This document shows, in pieces, positions 33,338-45,649 of a stretch of 64,000 nucleotides of DNA. The stretch's first letter is position 1. Each line of letters starts with the position of its first letter. Origin of the DNA: Rhododendron vialii. Lineage: Eukaryota > Streptophyta > Magnoliopsida > Ericales > Ericaceae. The stretch covers positions 16,263,001 to 16,327,000 of the forward strand of contig NC_080563.1 in the NCBI RefSeq assembly GCF_030253575.1. Direction: 5' to 3'. The notes below the pieces were generated by a model that was not told where the DNA came from, ran no database searches, and was given only the letters and a program-made list of their open reading frames with translations. Made by a program: the position numbers and the translations under genes.

Positions 33338-33362
33338 ATGGCGCCTCAAGCTCAAGCTCAAG
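33338..33362 (+). pseudogene. Possible first codons of a gene cut by a LINE
   Basis: ATGGCGCCTCAAGCTCAAG opens a frame in a sensible position after a TATA box. The T-run of the antisense LINE starts at 33363. No continuation was found beyond the LINE, so whether this was ever a gene is uncertain. Confidence 0.3.
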
Positions 33363-33990
33363 TTTTTTTTTCTTTTGGTACGTCGGAATTTCATAAATCT
33401 AGAACCAAACGAGGGTCCAGAAGTGCAAATAGTTCAAATACATAACCAGACTAGGGAGCATAACCCTCAGTCAAGAATTTGCCTAACATTAAGACTGTCC
33501 CGTATCATGAATTCCCTAATGGAAATTGGGAAGGGTCAATAGAGACAACGAGATTGTTATTTTGTAATATGTGGGCCGGTTAGAGTAGATGATGCTGGCT
33601 TCCCGGAATATGTGGGTTAGATTTGTGCCCGTGCGGTTAATGAGAATTCTTGCATCGTTGATGATGTTGCTTAATTTGGGGGTGATTCTCGTTGTTATCC
33701 TCTGATATCATCTTGACAGGACAACCGCTAGAGCATCCGTCTCCAATTTCACATTAGTCATGCCTTTCTTCAATAGTATGATGGTCAATCCCCTGTAGAT
33801 AGCCCATGTCTCTGTTGCCAAGCTTGAATCTGCCTCCATCTTCCCATGAGCCAGAAGCCATTCTCCCTTGTTACTCCATTTCAGAATATGCCACCAAAAC
33901 CTGCCTTTCTGTCTGCTTCATACCAACTGCAATCTGTGTTTAGTTTGATATTTCCTGCACATGGTGGTACCCAATACCTCAGTCATTGTG
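33363..33990 (-). pseudogene. LINE 3' fragment with RNase H (RVT_3) domain
   Basis: Read on minus, peptides in RNase H order appear: WVPPCAGNIKLNTDCSWYEA, RKAGFGGIF, then after shifts GKMEADSSLATETWAIYRGL, LETDALAVVL, and THIFREAS. This is the degenerate RNase H-like domain of plant non-LTR retroelements, which sits at the C-terminus. The plus-strand T-run at 33363-33371 corresponds to the element's poly-A tail. The 5' part is missing; stops and frameshifts abound. Confidence 0.8.
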
Positions 33991-34550
33991 TTTTAGGGCC
34001 ATTAATCAGAGTTACCTTAACTCGACTAGTTCTATTAACCTGTAATATTTACACGAAATCTAAGATTTTAATGTGAATAGTGCTATCAAAAAATATAGAA
34101 ACGCATAAAGATTTCACGATTGTTCTCGATGAATTTTTATATTTTGGAGCCAAGCAAGATTAAACTAGCGCATAAATTCACTAATAATCTTTTGGAGAAA
34201 ATTATGGTGAAGAGGTTGGCTCGATCTTTTTGGACATACGTCTTGCTTTGGAAATATAGAGTCGACTATCGTTCAAAGAGAAGCCAAAACAAGATATTGA
34301 AACCAAGACCAATAGATCCTTTATTTTCTGTCATCTTTAAAGCTTTTGTTGTTAGAAGGGAGTGTGTACCTTGTTTTGAGCTAATTTATTAGGTGTTCAA
34401 TTATGGATTAATGAGTGTTCATAATATACGACTGAGTGTTAATAGGAAGTCTGAAATAAAATACTCGTAATATAGTTTGATGTATAGGGTCAGTGGTAGA
34501 ATGCGAGAAAGATTCGGTCTTCGATTATGTTAGAAAAAAATATTCGAAAA
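33991..34550. other. Intergenic spacer
   Basis: No gene recognised. The short frames at 34120-34392 and 34493-34723 show no family resemblance. Confidence 0.5.
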
Positions 34551-35568
34551 ATGTTGTCCTTACAATTTCAGCGTTTCTGTGTTCACGCTTGAGAAATTTC
34601 CTTTTACAAAATCATCTTCTTCTTTCTTTTTTTTTGATAGGATTTTACAAAAGGGAAAATGACGGCTCAAGACGTGTTTTGACAATTAATACCCACCAAA
34701 AACATGCTAAGAACATTTATTAAGGCTGAAAATATCTTTAACGGATATTAATTATCAAAACACGTTATTACCCGTCATTTTCCCTTTACAAAATCATCCT
34801 TGGTGTGAGCAAATTATCTTTGATTGTTGCGTCTACAAAGAGTCTTGTTTTCCAAAAGAATTTGGCATTAGATAAACTTGATTGTGTTAAATTCAATAAC
34901 TTTTAACTACGATTGATTAAATAAATTAAAACACCGAAAATTTTGCCTAAATAACCACAGCAATACATCTTTTTCCTAAGAAGTTCTATGAGGTGGCCTT
35001 TTTTCCCAAGGAATTTTCCTCTACTAAGAAAAACCAGTAACGTAGACGGCTGTCCTAACCTCAAAAAAAAAAAAAGATGATCGTCGCAAACCAAGAAGCG
35101 TGTACAAGGTCAACCCGATATACTGCCAAAAAAACCTGATATATACCACAAAAAAAACCCGATATATACCGCGAAAATGAGTATAATAATTTTTCGGATA
35201 GGCTCATTGACTCAGATGACAATACTATTTTATTTCCAATAAATTTAAAGAACAATAATAACCACCACTACCTTGAAAAATCGACTTTTCAAATAATTCT
35301 TTAACACAAAGTTGATCACACTGACAACCCCAGCCCCTCTCTCTCTCTCTCTCTGGCAAAAATGAACATCGTTAGATTCCGAGATTGAAGAGAAAAAATA
35401 GCTTTCCCAATTATAGAACGAACACTTGCATGAAAAATAGACATAAACCATTTCCAAACATCATAAGCTCATGGAACTCTACTTTCTGCCGTTTAGAGAT
35501 GTCCAAATGAAAATCATTTACCATTTCGCTGTCGCAAAACCTACAAACCTACAAACTTAATACTAAAG

Positions 35569-35572
<4 letters not shown>

Positions 35573-35616
<44 letters not shown>
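35573..35616. repeat. (GA)n microsatellite
   Basis: An uninterrupted GA run of about 44 bp within copy 2 of the segmental duplication. Confidence 0.95.
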
Positions 35617-35618
<2 letters not shown>

Positions 35619-35944
35619 TGATGATTTTAATCCATGAAGGTGCACAACCGTGTGTCTCCATCATTCTTAAAACTGGAAATTTCAACCCATTCAAATGACA
35701 CGCTTCTTTACAAAAGCCTGGTTCAATTCACGAAATCATTGACAAATGAAAACGGAAGTTATTGAACAGCATGCTGTCATTGCAACCTAAACCAACAGAA
35801 AGAAACGGCATAGAAGAAATATCGAATACCTTTTGTACACAACTTCATGTCAATACAATCTCACGCAAAGCAGTAACAAATTCCTTCTGGATACATCGGA
35901 CCATGAGAAGACGGAAGTAAACCAGTACCAGCGTCCGCCTCGGA

Positions 35945-36415
35945 CCAAGTTCTCATCCGGTGTATAATACTCCAGAGTGGTCCAGTTTCGGACCAATTTT
36001 GGGCCCATCCCGAGTTATAATAAATGATCGGACCGTTCAGATTTTAGATATCGCAAAGAAATACGTCCGTGCAAAAAAATTAGCTTGATCGGATACTGAT
36101 AGCTGTGTTAACAAGTCATTTATGGGAGCCAGAATGAACCGTAAAAGTAAAAGTTTGGAGGGTTCATTTTGTCTCCAACAAACGTAAAAGTTAACACAGC
36201 TATCGGTGTCTAATCAAGCTAATTGTTCACACGGACATGCTTCTTCGCAATACGTAAAATAGGAACGGTTCTGAACATCGTTTTGGACTCAAGATGAGCC
36301 TACAACAGTCCAAAACTGGACACACTGGAGGATTAATCATTGTTTTGGACTCAAGATGAGCCTACAACAGTCCAAAACTGGAGGATTATACACTGGATGA
36401 GAACTTGGTCCGCCT
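35945..36415. mobile_element. Foldback MITE, complete copy
   Basis: The left end GGACCAAGTTCTCATCCGG, GTGTATAATACTCCAG is mirrored by CTGGAGGATTATACACTGG, ATGAGAACTTGGTCC at the right. Internal blocks TCGGACCGTTCAG, GCAAAAAAATTAGCTTGATC and ACACAGCTATCGGTGTC are also mirrored. A 42-bp phrase starting CGTTTTGGACTCAAGATGAG is directly duplicated near 36286 and 36343. Confidence 0.8.
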
Positions 36416-36880
36416 CAACCTTCTTGCTCCTCCTTGGGTACTTTCGGTTGGCTGACCAAATTGGAAGGTAGCTGGAACCACAATGACATTAAAAATCAAA
36501 TTATCCAGAAATGTGGTTTGACAGAAGAAGAAGAAAAAAACTCTAGACACCTAGCCCTTTTTTAACGCGTGAACTTCCCAACGAACCTCACAAATAATCA
36601 ACTATATAGCAGTGGATGGTCCACTACTAAAATGCACGCCCAATTCAACCACCATCTACGACTTAAAAAAACTTCCTTACTCTACTATTGTTACTTCTAT
36701 TCATCGTCAAACTATAAAGACAGCTCCTTCTAGGTTTTTACAAAAGAAATCTAATACCACTTCAATATTATGGAATCCCAAGATATGAAGCAAGCATTCT
36801 AAAATGGTCTCTTGAGTGAACAAAAGTCAATTACAATTCTTTTAATTTAAAAGGGTACCAGAATAAAATCTTAAGTCCTC

Positions 36881-37584
36881 CTTTCAAAGAACATAACTTT
36901 TATTGTTAACAACTTTTAGATCACTTAACTTGAAGGTTAATGTTATTACAAGCTATAAAAATTCTCCGGCATCACAGCACGTTTGCTCAAATACAAAGTC
37001 AGACTAAAGCAACGTGTAACAGATTTCACTCCTAGGTTAAATTATTGGGTCTGTGACGTCCATCCCTGCTAACGAGCTGTATACGAGATGACGTATCATT
37101 TTACACACTAGGAAAAAAACTGCCTGGCTGAGAGATCTGAATGCCAAAACAGCTGATATTTGGTGCATGAGAATGACATTCAGAAAATTCCATTAGAAGC
37201 AAAAGCAGGTCTGCACATGCATCCTCCTATTTGGGATGGCGAAACTGTTATGCTTCAAAAGATTAAAGTACATCCACAACAGAGGAACTACTGGTTAATA
37301 AAGTTATAGATGGAAGCATTAAACAGAAGCAAATCTTGATCCCTGAAATGGAACCCCCTCTAAACAAACATACATCTACCATGCTAGCCAGCATGCATAC
37401 ATGTACTAGGCAATAGCATTCCATGGATGACAAACAGATGAAGTCTCAAATTTGCACGCAATATTCAGCTGGCAACAGCGACTCTTTATTTAAACAGCAA
37501 GCAACAGTAATTAAGCCTGCCGCAATGAGATGCTAAATGGTTAACTAAGCACTAACAGTCACACTAGAATTATAAAGGATTGAA
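36881..37584. other. RCD1 downstream region, probable 3' UTR
   Basis: Lies after the RCD1 stop on minus. TTTATT at about 37484-37489 gives an AATAAA on the RCD1 strand, about 95 bp after the stop, a plausible polyadenylation signal. No other gene is seen. Confidence 0.45.
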
Positions 37585-40500
37585 TCATACCTTACACTGG
37601 AGACTGGTTAACGTAGACCTCAACAACTGATCCCCAACAATCAATCTCAACTTTTTAATAAATTCATCGCGGCTAATTTTCTTGCTCTGACAATATTTTC
37701 AACAAGACGAAGAAGGGAAAAGAAAAAAAAATTAGAAGAATATCGAGTCACATGAAAACGCAAGAAAAAGAGATAGCAAAGCATACCCTGAATGAGTCAT
37801 AATGATCATACACCATTTTCATATCTTTAGGATCTATTTTACTTGAGATGGCACCAAACAACATAACCAAAGGCATCCAAGGGGATTTAGGAGTTTTGGA
37901 GGTGGTTGAACCAACACTTGGGGCCTTTCCCTCAAAATTGTTCACAAAATCTTGACATGGAGCTTGACATGGATGGCTCTCCTGCAAAATTCGAAATGGT
38001 AACAATGAAATACTAGAAACACCGCCACATATATAACAGTGACAAAAAAAAACCAAAAACTCAAAACGAAGATTAGCAACAATTTAGCACATTGACATGT
38101 ATTAATGTTACAAACAAAACTCCCAAATCAAAGTGAAGAGACAGGAGAATCTCAAAAAACAAAAAAGTGAAGAGACCGGAAATTGTTGAAGTGTCATCCG
38201 CCAGCAATATCAAATTAGGAAGTAGAAATGGCAATTGGTCTCTTCCTCACCATTGCTTGAATACTTGTTCCTCAGAATGTACAAAGAGTAATAAAAACAA
38301 CTTACAATAACATTTCTTACGTATGCATCAGCTATTTTCAGGACGGTGCAACATAAAAGCCCTTAAAAGTTATCTCAGTGACCTGATTATAGGAGTACTA
38401 AATAAAAATGTATCACATATTCTAATAAGTGAAATTTACGCCCACGGCTCTTGTAAAAGCAGAAATTTATAATGGATCGACAAGTGAACAACTAAGTTCA
38501 AGGTCCTATATATCCACAAAGTGCTTGTCATTATTATGCAACCTTTTCGCAAGTAGATGCAACTCTATCACAGAAGAGGACATGATATCAGTTAGCCAGA
38601 ATCTAGTCTCCAGTAAAGCCAGCCAAACCTCTTTAGCGGGTCAGGCCCGGTTCTGTAACAACTAAAATCTCAAGCTTTAGCTCAGCTCCAGAAGAACTTC
38701 AGTCATAAAGAAAACCCAGATTGCCTTTGTGTTATCACCTTGTTCCAACACAAAGCACATCCAGTTGCTCCTAAAATTAACATACTAAGGAGAAAAGACT
38801 CAGATTTGTTGCTGTCCCACAGAAACCTGGCTGCCCAGCAGATAAAATTAGGAAAGAAAGACAATTTATGAGACTCCTAAAGCTTAGGAACACTTACTGA
38901 AACAACTGAAGCTGAATCTAACTGGAGTTGAAGGTGATGATGTTCCTGACAAGAAGTAACCCCAGGAATATCAAACCTGCTTTCTTTCCCAATGATAGCA
39001 CCTGTAACAACATTGAGAAAGTTATACTCTCCAATAGTTATAGATATCTTAAAAAAATTACTCCGTACTAGATTCATGAATAACAATGCTAGATTCACAT
39101 TTCACACACCTCCTTTACATGAGTGTTCACTGACTCAATAGTCAACACAGTACAACAAATTGCAAGAGCCAAGTTAGAGTTATCCATCAAAATGAATTAA
39201 TTGTCAATGTGCCAACACTATAGGGACAAAAGAAGATGTAGAAGATCTTTCCATGAGGAGAAAACCGAATCTTCCAACTAACTATCAAATAAACCACTTG
39301 CGCTAGCTCAAGCGAACAGAACTGGCGGTCCTAAGAGAAGTTTCATGTCCGAATATCAGGTGGACCAAAAGTTTTCAATTCCTCGGATCAGAAAAAGAAC
39401 AATTAACCATCAAAATAGCAGCATTAAGGAATCAAGTCGCACCTTCAGCACTGTGGGATATCTTGAAACTGACAACATATTCTGGATAGATATGCGTACC
39501 CACATTCATGTTCCAAACAATATAATGATTAGGATTTTCCAGATCATCAACTCCACTATCAAAGTTTTCACTACTGGGATGAAATTGTTCAGATCCATGA
39601 CGAACAAGTTCCACTTTCCCCAATATGACACGGCACAACACCACGTGTCGTACTCCATTTTCGTCAACATCACAATAACTTGCGCTGTAAAAACACAAAA
39701 GCTGGATCCTTCTCAAAAAATCAAATTATCAAGAGCAATGGAACAATGAAAGAAAGAAAAGCACAGGGGAATGAAATTTCTTAAATGGAACACAAGTTAC
39801 ACAACTCTCCATTGGATCATCAATATCAAGCCAAACATAATGTGTCTTTGTTTTTACAAATCCAATAACAAAAAGTGTAGAGCATACCTGGGGAGGGCGC
39901 GGTTCACTGGTTTGAGGTGAACTCCAACACCAAATGTCTTCTTCAGTTTGGGTCCACAATCTGTAAGCCCAAACATCATGAGGCTAGAAATTGAATCTTT
40001 AGTAGAAGCAAGCCAGGCATACTGAATGTTTGGATCTCCCCGATACTTGCAGGTAATTTCAGCCTGTTTCAGGAAAATTTCCCACCGAGTTTGCAATATA
40101 TTACTATTGCATCGGTTAATTTCAAGTATTTCCGGTCGTAGGGACAGGTCCATGCCCTTAATTAACATGTTTCTGACGATATCTGAATTCACAGCTTCAA
40201 AATCACCTTCAAACCTGGGGAAGAAATGGTCACCAATCTGTTGAACTTCCTTGACAGACTCTTCCATTTTTGCATCAGATTTTCCATTGCAATTATCATT
40301 AACATTCAGTTCATCACGGTTTTCACCAAGTTTTTCGTTAATTCTAACCCGCTTAACACGAGTATTTGACTCTTCCACACATTCCTCCAAATTAGAGCCA
40401 TTGGCTCCACTTAATTCAATATGAAGATGCAACTTGATTTCACGGGTCCCATTTGGCTCCGGATACACAAATTTTCCATCTTTATCTAAATCGGACTGGT

Positions 40501-41005
40501 TGCATTCATATGTCCTACTGCCAGAAGAGTATGATTGAGGAAAAAAGCACTGACCTGCTTCATCAATCCACGCTATAGGCTTCTGTGAACCTGTCTTAAG
40601 ATCAACTTGAAGCATATACAAGACATCTAGTATTATATGCCATCCATTGAACTGCACTTCTATTGCAGCTTTCTTCATTTGGAAATCTTTCCTGACCAAT
40701 GCAACAATCGCCTCAGGAAAATCATTCCATTCACCATCCTGATAAAACAGCAAACGCTGTGGCAGTCCACTTCTTAGATAATTAGAATAATTCTGAACTA
40801 GGGATTGTCCACAATTGGTTTTGCATGAACCCAATCTCTTCCGCTTGCCAAGCTTACTAAGCAATGAATTATGCTTGGGAGAAAGTGAGAACACCTTGTG
40901 GCTTGCTCGAGCAATATTGGCGGCACATTTGGCTGCCCGTCTTCTGTTGGAGTCACCAACTCTTCTACAACCATTATCCAATACTTCAACCCACTTTGAG
41001 TCCAT
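37585..41005 (-). CDS. RCD1/SRO-family WWE, inactive PARP-like, RST protein
   Basis: Five coding exons with GT-AG borders and matching phases: 41005-39888, 39684-39443, 39001-38898, 37981-37787 and 37686-37585, giving 586 residues, close to the 589 known for Arabidopsis RCD1. Residues about 75-160 are the WWE domain ([48 protein letters not shown]). Basic patches GKRKRLGS and RVKRVRIN may be nuclear signals. A PARP-like domain covers about 260-455. Where active enzymes have LWHGS this has AWLAS, so the first catalytic His is Leu, as expected of this non-catalytic family. The RST domain (about 518-580; [24 protein letters not shown]) in relatives binds transcription factors such as DREB2A. RCD1 is a nuclear hub for stress, redox and hormone signalling. 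The gene could equally be named SRO1. Confidence 0.95.
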
Positions 41006-43554
41006 TTATCTACAAGGGAAACCTCTATTTACAAACTAAAACCCCAAAAGTTAATGGTACTCGATGAGTCTTCAACCAAAATTCCCCAAAGAACAACGCC
41101 ATAGAGGAGAAACAACAAACCCTGAAACAAAATCAAATAAGTTAACATACTAGCACATAATTCAAACGTCCACAATGCATACAAGGAAAAAGTCAACATT
41201 CATATGGTGTAATGAAAGAATCTAACATACAAGAATGCCAAAGGAGGTCACAAACTGTCATCTATCATAGGAAACACCATTCTCCACCCCAGCCAATTTA
41301 GAACTAATAAAAAATTTCCACCGAAGCATTATATAGTACTAAAATTTTTGGTTTGGAGTCTCACTGTCGCTATATCGCCCTTTTGGGTATAAGGGAGTCA
41401 ACATAGTGGAGATCAAACATTGCAATTACTATTGAATATTTGAATGTGGTAATTTAAATCAAATATGACCACCCATAGAAGAGTTTTCAAAAACTTCCGA
41501 CTGGCCAAACATGAATTTAACGGCAGCATTACCACCAATTAGGATTGATCAATGTCATGGACACCATCCAATCTAATTCCACCAATAGAGAACTCGCAGA
41601 TGTAATACAAAGCACAACACCCGTTGCCATGCAACATGACCATTAATGTCATCTAACTGAATAGGACTATAGGAGTATAGGACTACTAATTAAAACCTTG
41701 CCACTAATCAATAGGAATAAACTGGCATCATCAATGCCAATCCATGATCAATACCATGGACACCGGTCCATTTCCTTTCCAGTGATAAGAGCATATAACA
41801 GAACTAGGGGAATTACCAGGCATACTCAGAGTTGTTGAGATTTCCATGTACCACATGGTAGGCCATGCTTGATTTTGTACTACATTTCTTTCATAATAAT
41901 GCATCTCACATTCTCACTTACCCCAAGTAAAAGATGTGCCAAGAACAGGTAATAGAGCAGGAACCTGTCATAGAATAAATAATAAATACAAGACTCCTTA
42001 CGATGAAGATAATGGAGACCTTGCAGAAGCAAAAGTAGCAAAAAATATTAAAGATCAATAGAAATTCCAACAAGAAAGGGAAAAGAAAAGAATAGAAGAG
42101 GAGGCACAATGGTAACAAAAGTGAAAACTCGCTTAGCAAAAAAAACCAAAAGTGAAAACTCTCCTCAAGAAAACCATGAAATTGAAGAAAGCATTGGGCA
42201 TATATGTGCAAATATTAAGGTATACCAAGTAAAATTCAACCAAACAATGATAACAAGGAACTCATTATCCAAAACAAAAATTAAAATCTAAGGGCTGTGC
42301 TAATGAACGTGTAAAACAAAGTACGTTCATCCTTGATATCAGACCTGTCATGCATATACTGAATATTGTAGTTCCCATGATTAAGTCCTTCGACCAAATG
42401 TGAAAGAACTCCCAGAAAATTATTAAGATTCCAGATAAGTATACATTAAAATAACCACGGACTGTCTTGCTTAAAGTATTGCACAAACAGGTTACCAAAG
42501 AAAAAAAAAATGAACGGGAACAATGCTTTCGAGGCAACCAAGAGCTAATAGAGCAGATTAAAAGTTTTGACCTCTTTCAAAGACTTGTAGAAAACAATGG
42601 CCAGAAAATGAGACTTGAGACTACAAAAATAACACAGTAGAACACGAATGGCTTTAGTGTCATCCATACCAAAAAAAACCCGGCATTTAGCGCATCACAC
42701 GAGTGCAGGAACATACCATATTCTCTGTACAATTTACAAGCTTAACGGCCATTGGCGCAAAGTCGACAAGTTTCTCAGGTACAAACTCCCAAGCTGCTCC
42801 ACTACTTACAGTCCTCTGAAAGGCAAATATTTGTGTCAGTGCCGATAAACATTAAAAGAGTACAATCGAAAAATAAAGAAAAATGATTCAGAAATAACCA
42901 TAATCCAAAATTTCAATTTTACAAGTTTTCCTGTTCCGATTCAAACCCAATTGACCCCCACCTTTTCAAACTTTTCCCTGCATTAGATCCCCTCCATTTT
43001 GACAAAATTTAACCAACCACCTATTTGACCGTAACTTGTTTCACAAAATACATATCCATACCAACACAATAAAATATCTTTTCTTGGATTTCAAATAAGA
43101 CTTACAAGCATATATAAGATTCCAAAATCGGTCTGAGAATTTGAATAGAACTTTTCCACAAGAAACAGAGTACGAATCCATGAAAATAAATCTCAAAGTT
43201 TTCCTGAAGAGTCAAGAAAAACACTCCAATAAAAAACGACCAATCAATCACCAGAGTTTGCAACACTGCTTTGTCTAGATCTTGGATTTTTCAGGGGAAG
43301 GCTGCTGAAAGAGAAAAGAAGGGGCCAGATAATAAAGTGAAAAAACCTAATAACTAAAGGTTCCTCTATTCACATTGATTTGGACAATCGATCCATTTTT
43401 AATAGTTCAAAAAAATCAACATGTTCATCAAAACAAAATTGAACATGTATAAATAAGTTCATTACTCTTTCTTCCCCCTTTTTCTAGAGAAATCCAACTT
43501 CCAATATTAACCATATATCAAAAAGAAAAAAGTGGTTTATCCCAAAGCTAAGTA

Positions 43555-44095
43555 GTACGGAACCGGATACGGATACAATACAGACACGACACAACATGGA
43601 TACGCGGACACGTGATATTTTCAAAACTAGGACATGTTGGGGACTTGGGGGATACGTTAAATACATAAATGTTTATATATGTGTGCATATATTATGTATA
43701 GACATTAATTTTTCTACAATAAAGAAAAAATCCAACGAAAGAAATGAGAATAGCAGATTGTATTTTTACATAATATAGATTATAACTTTCGTATTTCTTA
43801 TTTTTATCTAGAACATTTCTTAATTTTACCAAAGAATATTACACTTTCTGTCCTTAAGTTATTTAATATTAGGCTTTTATTCGGTTCACACTTCAAATAT
43901 TACATTTTTACCCAAGTTTTATAACTTACATTACGACCCAAAACGTGTCCCTGTGCATGTCTGATACGTGTCGGAGCATGTCCAAAACGTGTCTAACTTA
44001 GAAAAAATAATCAAATATTGGGACACAAACTTTCACGTGTCACATGTGAATGCGTCCATGTGCGACACGTCTGGGATATGAATACGAAAGGCCCG
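43555..44095. repeat. Degenerate repeat-rich insert in the RCD1 leader intron
   Basis: Both sides contain recurring GGATACGGATAC, ACACGACAC and ACGTGTC phrases: left 43560-43640, right 43935-44080 with ACGTGTCACATGTG and GCGACACGTC. The middle is AT-rich. It resembles the low-complexity subterminal design of non-autonomous hAT-type elements, but no termini or duplication were identified. Confidence 0.4.
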
Positions 44096-44369
44096 GAGAG
44101 GCGTCCGTGCTTCTTAGTCCCAATTTCCAAAGTAAAACTTCATCCATGAATAGACACATAATACATACCCAAAACGAGTACAAAAGCCTCCAAAATGCAC
44201 TAGAAATGGAAACTAACCCCGATCATCAAATTCCTACAACATCCCAACCATTCAATTTGATAAAAATGAAGAAAAAGTGAATCTCTTTTTGCAAAAAGCT
44301 TGAGTGGATCTGAACCGTACAAAGACCTATTCTAAACACAGAAAGATAGGGAGAAAACACGATCTTCAC

Positions 44370-44911
44370 CTATTCGTCAGCCAAATTAGAGTCCAAGTTG
44401 CCGTCGTTAAGTCGTTGTCTCTGAAACAAATACCTACATACATATATACAAGATTTAAGATAATTTAAACAAGAATAACAGCCTCTGAATGCTCTGGGAA
44501 TCTACACTATGCCCGATCTGTAAAATATCGAAATTCAAGCCAACATAATGTAAGAAAGACATACAATTTTCAAAGCATAAGAGGTGAAAAGACAAATTTT
44601 CAAAGCATAAGAGGTGAAAAGACAATTCTTTACCTAATCGTCAACAAAATTAAGAGTCCGAGCTACCAGTCGTCGTCACGGAAACAAATACCTACCTGTA
44701 TACACATACATGAAATAATTACAAGGGCCTCCAAAATTCGCTAGGAATCCAAACTAACCCCGATCTGTCAAGATTCCTTCAAAATCCCCAAATTGACAAA
44801 TTCAAGCCGATAAAATAACACGTTTTCGAAGCATAAGATGGAGAAAAAGACGATCTTAACCTAATTGTCAACTTAAACACAGTCCGAGCCGCCGTCGCTA
44901 AGTCGTCGTCA
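44370..44911 (-). repeat. Tandem copies of an exon-like module in the RCD1 leader
   Basis: Three copies of a roughly 51-nt segment lie on minus at 44911-44861, 44679-44634 and 44420-44370. Copies one and three are each preceded by TTTGTTTTAG or TTTGTTTCAG and followed by a donor (ATTAG|GTTAAG, AATAG|GTGAAG). The middle copy keeps the donor (GATTAG|GTAAAG), but its acceptor is CCG instead of CAG. All contain GACGACGACTTAGCGACGG-like sequence then CTYGGACT. Flanks are repeated as well (AACTAACCCCGATCTGTCAA), so the whole unit of about 230-260 bp was duplicated. Confidence 0.65.
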
Positions 44912-45118
44912 CTAAAACAAACATAACATACATAATCGATTACACGAGCCTAGGAAATTCTCCGGGAGTCAAAACTAACCCCGATCTGTCAAATCCAAAC
45001 AACATCCCCAAATTCAACGCGATAAGATGAAAAAAAAATCAAGATTTTTCCACGCGCGAGCTGATTCTGAGCTAATCATCGAATTCAGCACACATGTAGA
45101 TATATATACATATATATG

Positions 45119-45121
<3 letters not shown>

Positions 45122-45152
<31 letters not shown>
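45122..45152. repeat. (GA)n microsatellite
   Basis: A GA run of about 31 bp, lying just inside the proposed first leader intron of RCD1; it reads CT on the RCD1 strand. Confidence 0.9.
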
Positions 45153-45155
<3 letters not shown>

Positions 45156-45649
45156 GGTTTTACCAACTGGTAAGGGAAATTAGTCGGATTAGCCGTCGTG
45201 CGGAGCTGATCCAGAAATTAGGTGAAACGACGAGGTCAGACGGGGGAGAAGACCGACGGGCGAGGGTCCATTTGCTAGAATTATTTCTTTTGAGATGTCG
45301 GAAGTGGTGATTGAGGAGAGAGAGAGGAGGAGAGGTCGGCGACCTATTTGGTTTGAAAGATAGAGATGAGATGAGATCCGATCCAGGGGGTGACGCGATT
45401 GGGTGGATTGCAATTTGCAAGCAGGGGAATAGACGAAGTGGTGTCGTTTTTTATGGGGGAAGGTGGAACACGACGTCGGGCTCGGCTGGGTTGTTGGAAT
45501 AGTGTTCGTTTCTCGAGTCGAGGCTATTCTCGGGTCAACGTGCGTATTGATCTTCTTTTTTTGTGGAAATCGTCCAACATGCGTACTGATTGACCTGTTA
45601 ATCGTGGTAGTGGTGTACACGAGTATTGCACTTCTTTTCCCACGGGACG

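Larger units (their letters stand above)
34550..36880. repeat. Copy 2 of the segmental duplication (partner 9640-11250)
   Basis: Shares TTTCAGCGTTTCTGTGTT, AAATTATCTTTGATTGTTGC, AAAGCCTGGTTCAATTCACG, GCTGTCATTGCAACCTAAAC and CAATATTATGGAATCCCAAG with copy 1, in order. It is longer, mainly because its foldback element is complete and a GA microsatellite is present. It ends about 700 bp before the RCD1 stop codon. Confidence 0.8.
41006..45420 (-). other. RCD1 5' leader region with introns
   Basis: On minus, an acceptor TTTTGTTTCAG ends at 41122, so 41121-41006 is the last leader exon. A CT-rich, GC-rich stretch at about 45420-45164 is a good first exon with donor CCAGTTG|GTAAAACC at 45164/45163. 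A weak TATA-like CCATAAAAAAC lies near 45450. RCD1 relatives also have leader introns. The 4 kb between hold the exon-like modules at 44370-44911, a repeat at 43555-44095 and otherwise unremarkable AT-rich DNA. Short frames inside are not genes. Exact leader splicing is inferred. Confidence 0.5.
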
